A stretch of DNA of 64,000 bases, taken from AP-15 sp963703745. GTDB taxonomy: Bacteria; Pseudomonadota; Alphaproteobacteria; ATCC43930; CGMCC-115725. The translations under genes and the position numbers were made by a program. The stretch is from NCBI GenBank assembly GCA_963703745.1, contig CAVPFL010000007.1, positions 744,001 through 808,000 of the forward strand, in the 5' to 3' direction. Shown here one piece after another: positions 44,459-55,528 of the stretch; the stretch's first letter is position 1; each line of letters starts with the position of its first letter. Under the pieces are notes generated by a model, which was given only the letters and a program-made list of their open reading frames with translations, did not search any database and was not told the DNA's origin.

Positions 44459-45676
44459 ATGGATTCGCTGATCACGGCCGCGGCGCTTGCGCTCGCGGCG
44501 GGTGATCCCCTCGGCGCATTGAACCGGGTCGCCCCGCGCGACGACGCGCCTGCGTTGGCACTTCGAGGCATCGCGATGGCGCAGCTCGGCGATCTCGTTC
44601 GAGCGAAGGCCCTCATGCGAAGTGCAGCGCGCGCCTTCGGTCCGAAAGAGGCCGTGGCCCGCGCGAGGTGTGTCGTCGCCGAGGCCGAGATCGCGCTCGT
44701 CTCACGCGACCTGAGCTGGCCTGTGAAGGCGCTCGACGCAGCGCGGGCGACGCTCGAAGAGCACGGCGACCGGGTGAACGCCACGCATGCGCGGTATCTC
44801 GAAGTCCGGCGCCTCCTCCTGATCGGGCGCCTCGACGAGGCCGAGCGCGCGCTCGCCGGGCTCGACCCCGCGCCCTTCCCGCCCGCGTCGAGGGCCGCCC
44901 ACGAGCTGGTCGTGGCCGGGATCGCGATGCGACGCCTCCGGACAAAGACGGCGCGCGCTGCGCTCGCTCGGGCCGAGCGCGCCGCGTTTGACGCCCGCAT
45001 CCCTGCGCTGACGGCGGAGGTCGAAAGCGCATCACTCGTGCTGAACACGCCCGCCGCACGCCTGATTGCGCGCGGCGAGGAGCGTCTGCTTCTGCTCGAG
45101 GAGGTCGAGGCCTGCAGGCCTCGAAAGCGCTCGTCGTGGATGCGTGCCGTCATGTCGTGCGTGACCCGCGCACCGTGGTCTCGCTCGCAACGCGTCCGGT
45201 TTTGTTCGCGCTCGCACGCGCTGGGCGAGGCGTGGCCCGGAGACGTGCCGAGGGACATGCTCGTTGCGCGGGCATTCGGAGCGAAGCTCGCCGATGCATC
45301 GCATCGCGCGCGGTTGCGGGTCGAGGTCGGGCGGCTTCGCACTATGCTGCGGCCGCTGGCCGGCATAAGCGCGACGCAGCGCGGGTTTGCGCTGGTGCCG
45401 CGCCGCGCAGGCGAGGTCGTCGTGCTGGCGCGGCCCGTCGAAGAGCAGCATGCCGCGGTGCTCGCCTTCCTTGCCGACGGTGAATCGTGGTCAAGCTCAG
45501 CCCTGGCGCTGGCACTTGGCGCCAGCCAGCGCACCGTGCAGCGGGCACTCGACAAACTCGCGGCAGCAGGCAACGTGCAGTGGTTTGGTCGCGGGCGCGC
45601 GCGTCGTTGGATGACCCCGCCCGTGCCGGGATTCACGACGATCTTGTTACTCCCCGCGCCACTGCCGAGTGACTAG
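44459..45676 (+). CDS. Winged-helix transcriptional regulator with TPR-like N-terminus, containing compensating frameshifts
   Basis: A 405-residue protein. The N-terminal two thirds are alanine/arginine-rich TPR-like helices (MDSLITAAALALAAGDPLG, residues 1-215). The C-terminus has a winged-helix domain (about 345-395, SSSALALALGASQRTVQRAL then DKLAAAGNV). Between about 45113 and 45230 (residues about 219-258) the main frame turns into Cys/Arg/Ser-rich text, while the +1 frame reads LVVDACRHVVRDPRTVVSLA then TRPVLFALARA, clearly the ancestral sequence. A one-base and a two-base deletion therefore cancel out, leaving a 39-residue foreign stretch. Function may be damaged. A decayed duplicate lies at 41726-41935. 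The start is shared with that duplicate. Confidence 0.7.
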   Translation: MDSLITAAALALAAGDPLGALNRVAPRDDAPALALRGIAMAQLGDLVRAKALMRSAARAFGPKEAVARARCVVAEAEIALVSRDLSWPVKALDAARATLEEHGDRVNATHARYLEVRRLLLIGRLDEAERALAGLDPAPFPPASRAAHELVVAGIAMRRLRTKTARAALARAERAAFDARIPALTAEVESASLVLNTPAARLIARGEERLLLLEEVEACRPRKRSSWMRAVMSCVTRAPWSRSQRVRFCSRSHALGEAWPGDVPRDMLVARAFGAKLADASHRARLRVEVGRLRTMLRPLAGISATQRGFALVPRRAGEVVVLARPVEEQHAAVLAFLADGESWSSSALALALGASQRTVQRALDKLAAAGNVQWFGRGRARRWMTPPVPGFTTILLLPAPLPSD

Positions 45677-45771
45677 TGTGATCTGCGCGAAGTTACTCAG
45701 ATCAAAGAGGGCAGTGACAGGCTCTTAATTTGATCCGCGGGACTTCGGAACCAGGACACTAGGATGGAAGC

Positions 45772-46456
45772 ATGATGCGATCTGCGGCCGAAATCCTCCG
45801 TGAGTATGGACCCTTTCCGGGTGTCGACCAGGTGCACGGGGTTACCTTTGACGGTCGGCACGTCTGGTTCGCGCCCGGAGACAAGCTAAACGCCCTCGAT
45901 CCTGCGAGCGGGAAGACGGTGCGCTCGATCGATGTCGCCGCGCATGCAGGAACGGCCTTCGACGGCCAGCACCTCTATCAGCTCGCCGCGGATGGCATCC
46001 AGAAGATCGATCCGAAGACCGGCCATGTGCTTGCCACGATCCCGGCGCCCGGCGGCGGGTGGCGACTCGGGGCTCGCCTGGGCCGAAGGGACGCTCTGGG
46101 TGGGACAGTATCGGAACCGGAAGATCCATCAAATCGATCCGCAAACAGGGGCGATCCTTCGCACCATCGAGTCCAACCGCTTCGTCACCGGGGTCACCTG
46201 GATCGACGGGGAGCTCTGGCACGGCACCTGAGAAGGTGAGGAGAGCGAATTGCGGCGGGTCGATCCGCGAACGGGAGAGGTTCCGGAGAGGCTCGAGATG
46301 CCACCCGGAGTGGGCGTGTCGGAGCTCGAGTCCGATGGCGGCGATCAGTTCTTCTGCGGAGGAGGAAGAAGCGGGAAGGTGCGAGCCGTCCGCCGCCCCA
46401 GGCGATTCTCGGCGGGCAGCGGCTCCGAGACGCCCGTCGACCCTCCGTGCGAATAG
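45772..46456 (+). pseudogene. Broken YncE/glutamine-cyclotransferase-like beta-propeller gene
   Basis: Three consecutive pieces of one protein. The first (from ATG 45772, with GGAAG upstream) reads VTFDGRHVWFAPGDKLNALD and LYQLAADGIQKIDPKTGHVL. A frameshift at about 46057-46065 moves it to GLAWAEGTLWVGQYRNRKIH and IDGELWHGT. A TGA (46229-46231), probably once TGG, then interrupts it before ELRRVDPRTGEVPERLEMPP. Repeated DP-x-TG and LW motifs are those of small beta-propeller proteins. About 225 residues originally. Not functional as it stands. Confidence 0.75.
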
Positions 46457-46505
46457 TCGATGCCGCCCTGGCGGACGGCAAGCGCTGGGTCGGCGGGACG
46501 CTCGG

Positions 46506-49100
<2,595 letters not shown>

Positions 49101-49169
49101 GATTTGCCCGCCTGTTTGAACCGGCCGCGGCACCCCGATTCAGGCGGTCCTGCGACCCTTCAACAGGCA

Positions 49170-49196
49170 ATATGGTGCGGGCGGGTGGGCGCTCAA
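49170..49196 (-). promoter_or_regulatory. Candidate RpoH (sigma-32) promoter for clpB
   Basis: The minus strand holds TTGAGC (49191-49196) and, after 13 bases, CACCATAT (49170-49177). This is close to the heat-shock pattern CTTGAA-N13/15-CCCCATNT. It is about 70 bp before the clpB start, the expected place. The -35 half is imperfect. Confidence 0.45.
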
Positions 49197-49243
49197 CCCC
49201 GATCGGCGCGCCCGTCGAACGCTGTTCGAGCGGGCTGTGACGA

Positions 49244-49684
49244 CTAGTTGAATGGTGGCGTATCGGTCGAATAAGGTTGCTCGGTAGCCATCGGCTGCTC
49301 GTCGCCTGCCGGGGCCTGCGAGGGCTGGACGAATGCCTCGTTCGGGTCGCGACCTTCCGTCTCGGACACGCCAGTCTCCTGATCGGCCGGCGTCATCGGA
49401 CGTGGTGCCCCGTGCGGGCCGCCTTCTCCATTCGCGTTCATGACGCGGAAATAGTGCTCGGCGTGCTGATAGAGATTTTCGGCCGCAATCCGGTCGCCGC
49501 TGGTCGCCGCTTCGCGTGCCAGAGCAACATAGCGTTCAAAGACCTGATACGCGTTGCCGCGGATCTTTACGTTTGGGCCATTGCTGTCAAAAGTCTGACT
49601 CCGTTGGGGCATCCGCGGACGGTTGTAGTGCGGATTTCCCCCATTGCCGCGACCGCGCGATCGCTTGTTTGGTCCTGGTCTCAT
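49244..49684 (-). CDS. DUF4167 domain-containing protein
   Basis: A 146-residue protein. The N-terminal half is the DUF4167 core: a basic RPGPNKRSRGRG stretch, then FDSNGPNVKIRGNAYQVFER and YVALAREAATSGDRIAAENL, then YQHAEHYFRVMNA. The C-terminal half is a disordered, acidic and Pro/Gln-rich tail. The domain is nearly confined to alphaproteobacteria and usually follows prmC, as here. Function unknown; the basic N-terminus suggests RNA or ribosome contact (inference). Confidence 0.92.
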   Translation of the reverse strand: MRPGPNKRSRGRGNGGNPHYNRPRMPQRSQTFDSNGPNVKIRGNAYQVFERYVALAREAATSGDRIAAENLYQHAEHYFRVMNANGEGGPHGAPRPMTPADQETGVSETEGRDPNEAFVQPSQAPAGDEQPMATEQPYSTDTPPFN

Positions 49685-49816
49685 GACACCTGTCTAATCG
49701 CGGTGAACACTGTCGGACCGATGTCCGGCGGGAGCGTACCACGGCCCCTCTCGGGTGGTTGCAGGCCGGCTTGCGCCGCTTTCCCATACGATCGTGAGCC
49801 CCCGAGCACCGCCACC

Positions 49817-50713
49817 CTAGACGGGAAGGCGACGCATTCCAACAACTTTCTGCGCTGCCCGCGCAGGCGCGTGGGCCACGACGCAACGCGCGATGCCGGC
49901 GAGATCGCGCTCGCGTGCCTCGATAGCCAGTCCGGTCGCCTGCAACATTGCTGCGACAGCCGGTACTTGGCTAAACCCGACCTCAACTGCAACGACGCCT
50001 CCCGGCTCCAACAGCCCGGCCAGGTCCGCGACGAGGGACCGGTAAGCACCGAGACCGTCTGCGCCGCCGTCCAGGGCCAAACAGGGGTCGTACAGGGCGA
50101 CCTCGGGTGGCAGATCGGCGAGTGCTGCACTGGCGATATAGGGCGGGTTCGAAACGATTACATCGAACCTGCCCGATATCGCTGTCCCCCAATCACCGAC
50201 AAGGAAATGGGCACGCTCACCGAGGCCGAGTGCTGCGGCATTGCGGAGCGCAGTCATTGCCGCGCCCGGGGCGATATCGACGCCAAACCCGATCGCAGCC
50301 GGGAATTCGGAGAGGAGTGCGAGCAGGATGCAGCCCGTGCCGGTGCCGAGATCGAGGAAGCGGAGTGGGGCATCGCGGTCGAAAACACGACGCAACACGG
50401 CCTCGACGACGGTTTCGGTGTCAGGCCGCGGATCGAGCGTGTCGGCCGACAGGGCAAATTCCAGGCCCCAAAATTCGCGGCGGCCGAGGATGCGGCTCAA
50501 TGGTTCTCGCTTGGCCATTCGATCCAACGCTAGCCGAACGCGACCCGTCTGTTGCCGATCGAGCACTTGGTCCGAATGGCTCAGAAGCTCGGCAGGAGTC
50601 AGTTCGAGAGTCGAGGCAACCAACCGGCGAGCCGCACGACGGGGCTCCGCGAATCCGGCTCGCGACAGCGTAGCGGCGACCTCGCTGAGCAACGAGCCGA
50701 GCGTCTCTCTCAC
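49817..50713 (-). CDS. prmC: Release factor glutamine methyltransferase PrmC
   Basis: Methylates the glutamine of the GGQ motif in release factors. The 298-residue product has an N-terminal helical domain (ELLSHSDQVLD) and a SAM-binding motif FLDLGTGTGCILLALL. The catalytic NPPY motif is VSNPPYIASAALADLPPEV. The start is a GTG at 50711-50713, 7 bases after the prfA stop; an ATG further upstream in the same frame lies within prfA and is unlikely. It lies beside its substrate gene prfA, as usual. Confidence 0.95.
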   Translation of the reverse strand: MRETLGSLLSEVAATLSRAGFAEPRRAARRLVASTLELTPAELLSHSDQVLDRQQTGRVRLALDRMAKREPLSRILGRREFWGLEFALSADTLDPRPDTETVVEAVLRRVFDRDAPLRFLDLGTGTGCILLALLSEFPAAIGFGVDIAPGAAMTALRNAAALGLGERAHFLVGDWGTAISGRFDVIVSNPPYIASAALADLPPEVALYDPCLALDGGADGLGAYRSLVADLAGLLEPGGVVAVEVGFSQVPAVAAMLQATGLAIEARERDLAGIARCVVAHAPARAAQKVVGMRRLPV

Positions 50714-50720
50714 CTCGACG

Positions 50721-51800
50721 TCACGCCTCGACCGTTGCCAATCGCGCTGCCTGGTCCTCGGCGAGGATCGCATCGATGATCTCGTCGAGCGCCTCACCGC
50801 TCATCACCTTATCGATTTTATAAAGCGTCAGGTTGATGCGGTGGTCGGTGACCCGCCCTTGTGGGAAATTGTAGGTGCGGATCCGTTCAGACCGGTCACC
50901 GCTGCCAACCTGGCTTTTGCGTTGGGCCGCGCGTGCGCTATCGCGCGCCTGCCGCTCCATCTCATAGAGGCGCGAGCGCAACACCTTGAGTGCCCTCGCT
51001 TTGTTCTTGTGTTGCGATTTTTCATCCTGCTGAATGACGACGAGCCCGCTGGGCAAATGGGTGATGCGCACCGCGCTGTCGGTCGTATTGACCGACTGGC
51101 CACCTGGTCCGCTCGCCCGAAAAACGTCGATGCGCAGATCCTTCTCGTCGATCCGAATGTCGACCTCCTGCGCCTCGGGCAATACGGCAACGGTGGCGGC
51201 GGATGTATGGATGCGCCCGCCCGCCTCGGTTTCAGGTACCCGCTGGACGCGGTGCACTCCGGATTCGAATTTGAGCCGGGCGAACACGTCACGCCCGCTG
51301 ATCAGCGCGCTCGCCTCCTTGAAGCCGCCGAGACCAGTCTCCGAGAGATCAAGGATTTCGAAGCGCCAGCCTCGCAGACCGGCGTAGCGCTGATACATGC
51401 GAAAAAGCTCGGCAGCGAACAACGCAGCCTCCTCTCCGCCGGTGCCGGCGCGGAGCTCGAGGATGGCGTTACGCGCATCGTCGACATCCTTCGGCATCAG
51501 CGCGAGCTTGACCTGCTCCTCGAGCGCCGGGAGACGCTCTCGCAAGGTCTGCAGCTCGTCTTGGGCAAGCGCTTTCAGTTCCGCATCTTCGCTGGATTGG
51601 GAAATATCGACGAGCGAGGCGAGTTCGTCGCGGGCGTGACGCAACGCAGCGATGCCGTCGACGATCAGGCTCAGCTCGCTGTATTCCTTCGACATTCTTG
51701 CGAATTCGATGCCCGAGAGCCCGCTGCCGGCCAGCGCGTCACGCATCTCGGCGTGGCGACGGACGAGTTGCTCCAAATGCGCTTCGAGAGACGCCTCCAT
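50721..51800 (-). CDS. prfA: Peptide chain release factor 1
   Basis: Reads UAA and UAG stop codons on the ribosome. The 359-residue product has the GGQ motif in RASGPGGQSVNTTDSAVRIT (about residues 222-241) and a codon-recognition domain with the PxT-type region. The C-terminus includes KVMSGEALDEIIDAI. It starts MEASLEAHLEQLV at 51798-51800, 7 bases after hisS. Translation into hisS of an upstream open frame is rejected. Its glutamine is the target of PrmC, encoded next. Confidence 0.97.
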   Translation of the reverse strand: MEASLEAHLEQLVRRHAEMRDALAGSGLSGIEFARMSKEYSELSLIVDGIAALRHARDELASLVDISQSSEDAELKALAQDELQTLRERLPALEEQVKLALMPKDVDDARNAILELRAGTGGEEAALFAAELFRMYQRYAGLRGWRFEILDLSETGLGGFKEASALISGRDVFARLKFESGVHRVQRVPETEAGGRIHTSAATVAVLPEAQEVDIRIDEKDLRIDVFRASGPGGQSVNTTDSAVRITHLPSGLVVIQQDEKSQHKNKARALKVLRSRLYEMERQARDSARAAQRKSQVGSGDRSERIRTYNFPQGRVTDHRINLTLYKIDKVMSGEALDEIIDAILAEDQAARLATVEA

Positions 51801-51807
51801 AACGCGC

Positions 51808-53067
51808 TCAGCGGTAGAACGCTCGCAGACGTGCTCGCAGCTCACCCAACGAAAGGTCCATCGGTACCTCGCTCTGCTCGCCGCTGTCGAGATCGCGAAG
51901 AGCGACCACGTTCCGTGCGATCTCGTCCTCGCCGATCAGCACCGCTGCACGCGCATTGACATGGTTCGCCCGACGCATGCGGCGGGCCACGTTCCCGGAA
52001 TAGCTGAGATCCACGGGGCAGTCATCATTTCGCAGGACCTCTGCGAGGGTTCGCGCTGCTCCTTCCGCAGCTTCCCCAATCGGCACGACCGCAACCGGCC
52101 GCCGCGGTGCGGGCGGCTCGGCGATCAGCATCGCCAGCCGCTCGATGCCTGCCGCCCAGCCGACCCCGGGCAGCGCCGGCCCGCCCATCAGCTCGACCAG
52201 CCCGTCATATCGACCGCCACCCATCACGGTGCCTTGGGCGCCGAGGTCGGTCGTAACAAACTCGAACGCCGTGTGCGTGTAATAGTCGAGCCCGCGCACG
52301 AGCCGCGGGTTCTGCCGATAACCGACCCCGAGTCGATCGAGCCCCGCACGGACTTGATCGAAGAAATGGCGCGATTCGGAATTGAGGTAATCCCCAAACG
52401 GAGGCGCCTCCCGCACGACTATTTGATCAGTTTCCGCCTTCGAATCGAAGATGCGCAGCGGATTACGCTCAAGCCGATGCCGGCTATCCTCCGACAATTC
52501 GGTAACCCGCGCCGAGAAATAGGCGACGAGCGCGTCGCGGTAAGCAGCACGGCTTTCGGGATCGCCCAGAGTGTTGAGCTCGAGTGCGACGCGTTGACCG
52601 ATCCCAAGTGTGTCGATAATGCGGCTGCCCAATGCGATGATTTCGATGTCAGCCTGCGGCTGGGCGACGCCGATCAGTTCTACCCCAATTTGGTGAAATT
52701 GACGGAAGCGGCCCTTTTGCGGCCGCTCATAGCGGAACATCGGGCCGCTGTAAAAGAATTTGAGCGGCACGCTCTGAGCGAGGCCATTGGAGATCACTGA
52801 GCGAACCACGCCGGCAGTGTTCTCCGGGCGCAGCGTCAACTCCTCTCCGCCGCGGTCGGTAAAGGTGTACATCTCCTTGGCAACGATGTCGGTGTGTTCG
52901 CCGATCGGTCGTGCGAAAACTTCGGTGAACTCGAAAATCGGCGTCGCCATTTCGGCAAAGCCATAGAGCTCTGCCGCGGTCCGCGCAGTTTCGACCACCC
53001 GGCGGTGGCGCCGCGCCACCTCGGGAAGAAGATCTTGGGTACCGCGGACCGGCTGCAAGGAGCGCAT
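51808..53067 (-). CDS. hisS: Histidyl-tRNA synthetase
   Basis: Class II aminoacyl-tRNA synthetase charging tRNA-His. The 419-residue product starts MRSLQPVRGTQDLLP. Motif 1 is near TPIFEFTEVFARPIGE and motif 2 is FRYERPQKGRFRQFHQIG. The histidine-specific loops are LVRGLDYYT and GGGRYDGL. The C-terminal anticodon-binding domain follows from about residue 325. Length is near normal. It is the first gene of the hisS-prfA-prmC group. An in-frame start 16 codons upstream (53115) is possible, but the internal ATG fits the family. Confidence 0.95.
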   Translation of the reverse strand: MRSLQPVRGTQDLLPEVARRHRRVVETARTAAELYGFAEMATPIFEFTEVFARPIGEHTDIVAKEMYTFTDRGGEELTLRPENTAGVVRSVISNGLAQSVPLKFFYSGPMFRYERPQKGRFRQFHQIGVELIGVAQPQADIEIIALGSRIIDTLGIGQRVALELNTLGDPESRAAYRDALVAYFSARVTELSEDSRHRLERNPLRIFDSKAETDQIVVREAPPFGDYLNSESRHFFDQVRAGLDRLGVGYRQNPRLVRGLDYYTHTAFEFVTTDLGAQGTVMGGGRYDGLVELMGGPALPGVGWAAGIERLAMLIAEPPAPRRPVAVVPIGEAAEGAARTLAEVLRNDDCPVDLSYSGNVARRMRRANHVNARAAVLIGEDEIARNVVALRDLDSGEQSEVPMDLSLGELRARLRAFYR

Positions 53068-53268
53068 GCGAAATCTCAGACCGTTCTCCGCAGAGAGTTG
53101 GCGATTGTCGATCATCTACGCCAAGGTGTTACTTGTCGATGGGCCCTTCAAGCGCCCCGCGCAACGCTATAACGAAACCGAAGCTCTCCCTCGCAGCGGC
53201 CTGCCCCAGTCCGGGCGTCGGCCGCGGTTTCATTGCCAAGGCTCACATCGGTCCGTTTTGCAAGCTCG

Positions 53269-54489
53269 TCAATGATACGGGTCGGCGGCGTCGCGCAGCC
53301 CGTCGCCGAAAAAGTTGAACGCCAGGACGGTAATGACGACATTTGCCACGGGCAGCATCAACCAGGGGTAAAGTGCCACGACGTTGATGTTCTGGGCTTC
53401 GTTAAGCAAAACGCCCCAGCTCGTCATTGGTGGCCGCAGCCCGAGACCGAGGAAGGAGAGTGCCGTCTCACCCAGGATCATGCTCGGGATGACCAAGGTG
53501 GCCGACGCGATCAGATGGCTCATGAAACTCGGCAGAAGGTGCCGGCCGATAACGCGCGCTGGCCGCGCTCCCATCAGCACCGCAGCAGTGCAGAAATCCT
53601 CCTCGCGCAGCGCCAGTAGCTTGGACCGAACGGCGCGAGCGAGGTGGGTCCATTCGATCATCCCAAGAATCAGCGTGATGCCGAGATAAACAAGAATAGG
53701 GCTCCAACTCACCGGCAAAATCGCAGAAAGCGCCATCCACAACGGTAGGTGCGGAAAGGATTGGATAACCTCCATCCCACGCTGAATCAGGATATCGGTC
53801 CAACCGCCATAATAGCCGGCGATCCCACCGATCAAGATCCCAAGCGTGAAGCTCACGGCGACGCCGAGGAGTCCCACCGTCAGCGAGATCCGTGCCCCAT
53901 AGACCATCCGCGAAAGGAGATCGCGACCGAGCCGATCAGTACCGAGCAGGAATAGTTGCCCGCCCCGAGCCGGGCACGCGAGATGCAAATCGGCATGGAA
54001 CAATCCCCAGAAGAGATATTCGTCGCCACGGCAAAAGAAGCGGATAGTCTGCCGTTTCTCCGGGTTCGGCGTGTAGACCCGCTCGAGGTTAGCCATGTCG
54101 AGCCGATAATCGAAACCGTAGACAAATGGGGCGACCAGCCGGCCATCGTGGAAGATCCGCACCCGCTGCGGTGGAGCAAAGATAAAATCGGTGTTGCGGG
54201 TGTCTAGGGCGTAAGGAGAGAGAAACTCGCAGATCAGAATCGAGAGATACATGGTCAATAAGACCGCACCGGATACAACGGCTACCCGATGGCGGCAGAG
54301 CTTCCACCACATCATCCGCCATTGCGACGCCATATAAAAGCGCTCTTGCGCCGGCGTCATCCGTTCGACGGCATAGGGGTCAAAAGGCGCGGCCGAGACG
54401 TAGTGCGCCAGCTGGCTCTCGGCGTGCGCGGCCGTCGCGTCTCTGCGTTTGTGAGGCAGGCCGCCGGATGCGAGGGCCAGATCGCTCAT
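53269..54489 (-). CDS. Oligopeptide-type ABC transporter permease (OppC/YejE-like)
   Basis: A 406-residue inner-membrane permease. A cytoplasmic N-terminus of about 65 residues precedes TM1 (about 70-90). An unusually long periplasmic loop of about 100 residues follows (FIFAPPQRVRIFHDGR... to LFLLGTDRLGRDLLSR), then the five conserved TM helices of the binding-protein-dependent transport domain. The EAA loop, for ATPase contact, is MGARPARVIGRHLLPSFM. The DRLGRD motif is typical of OppC. Its start overlaps the OppB-like gene stop as ATGA. It is the last gene of the operon. Confidence 0.92.
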   Translation of the reverse strand: MSDLALASGGLPHKRRDATAAHAESQLAHYVSAAPFDPYAVERMTPAQERFYMASQWRMMWWKLCRHRVAVVSGAVLLTMYLSILICEFLSPYALDTRNTDFIFAPPQRVRIFHDGRLVAPFVYGFDYRLDMANLERVYTPNPEKRQTIRFFCRGDEYLFWGLFHADLHLACPARGGQLFLLGTDRLGRDLLSRMVYGARISLTVGLLGVAVSFTLGILIGGIAGYYGGWTDILIQRGMEVIQSFPHLPLWMALSAILPVSWSPILVYLGITLILGMIEWTHLARAVRSKLLALREEDFCTAAVLMGARPARVIGRHLLPSFMSHLIASATLVIPSMILGETALSFLGLGLRPPMTSWGVLLNEAQNINVVALYPWLMLPVANVVITVLAFNFFGDGLRDAADPYH

Positions 54490-55484
54490 CGGCGGCGGCC
54501 TGCCTGCAGGCGGATCCGGGGATCGAGCACCGCGAGCGCAAGATCGGAGACGAATACGCCGATTACCGTCAAGAACGCCATGAACATCAAGAACGACCCG
54601 GCAAGATACATGTCTTGACTGCGTAGCGCGTCGAGCAGCATCGGTCCGGTGGTCGGCAAAGACATTACTACCGAGACGATCGCTGCGCCGGAAATAACAT
54701 GCGGCAACAGAGAACCGATATCGGAAATGAACGGATTGAGAGCCATCCGCAGCGGATATTTGAACAGCGCCTTGAGGGGAGGCAGCCCCTTGGCACGTGC
54801 GGTCACGACATATTGCTTTTGCAACTCGTCGAGCAAGTTGGCGCGCAACCGCCTGATCATACCCGCCGTTCCCGCCGTACCGATGACGATGACCGGGATC
54901 CAGATATGAGCGAGCACAGAGAGAACTTTGTTCCGCGTCCAAGGCTGATCGACATATTGAGGATCCATCAGCCCGCCGATCGAGATTCCAAAATGCACAT
55001 TCGCCAGGTAGAGCAGAACGAGAGCAAAAAGAAAGCTGGGCGTGGCCAACCCGAGGAACCCCAGAAACGTCAAACAGTAATCCGCCCAACTATACTGATG
55101 TGTCGCGGAATAGACGCCGATCGGGAACGCGACGAGGTAGGTAAAGACGATCGTCGTGAAGGAGACTAGAAAGGTCAGGAACAGACGGTCGCCTACCACC
55201 TTCGTAACCGGCAGGTCATAGCTGAATGAGTATCCCAGGTCCCCCCTAAGAAGCCCGCCAGCCCAATACAAATATTGCTGCCAGAGCGGGCGGTCGAAAC
55301 CGTACTCCTCCTCCAAAAAATGGATTTTGGCGAGATCCGCCGGCTCGCCCGACTCCTGCAGTTCGGCGATATAGGTCGTGAAATAATTACCCTGAGGCAG
55401 GTTGATGATCGTGAAGGTCACGATGCTGATCGCGATCAACGTCGGGATCATGATCAGGATCCGGTGAACTACGTAGCTCAGCAT
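54486..55484 (-). CDS. Oligopeptide-type ABC transporter permease (OppB/YejB-like)
   Basis: A 332-residue inner-membrane permease. It opens with the OppB signature MLSYVVHRILIMIPTLIAIS and a periplasmic region containing EEEYGFDRPLWQQYLYW. Five further TM helices follow, with the EAA loop ARAKGLPPLKALFKYPLRMA. It forms the channel with the permease encoded next (4-base overlap). The 44-base gap to the binding-protein gene upstream suggests one transcript. Confidence 0.93.
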   Translation of the reverse strand: MLSYVVHRILIMIPTLIAISIVTFTIINLPQGNYFTTYIAELQESGEPADLAKIHFLEEEYGFDRPLWQQYLYWAGGLLRGDLGYSFSYDLPVTKVVGDRLFLTFLVSFTTIVFTYLVAFPIGVYSATHQYSWADYCLTFLGFLGLATPSFLFALVLLYLANVHFGISIGGLMDPQYVDQPWTRNKVLSVLAHIWIPVIVIGTAGTAGMIRRLRANLLDELQKQYVVTARAKGLPPLKALFKYPLRMALNPFISDIGSLLPHVISGAAIVSVVMSLPTTGPMLLDALRSQDMYLAGSFLMFMAFLTVIGVFVSDLALAVLDPRIRLQAGRRR

Positions 55485-55528
55485 AGGGTCGATCTAGCCA
55501 GATTTCCGCGGTCGTATCTAGTCTGTCG

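Noticed and set aside
49277..51959. Long plus-strand open frames opposite DUF4167, prmC and prfA
   Set aside because: They are antisense shadows of core genes with low-complexity translations.
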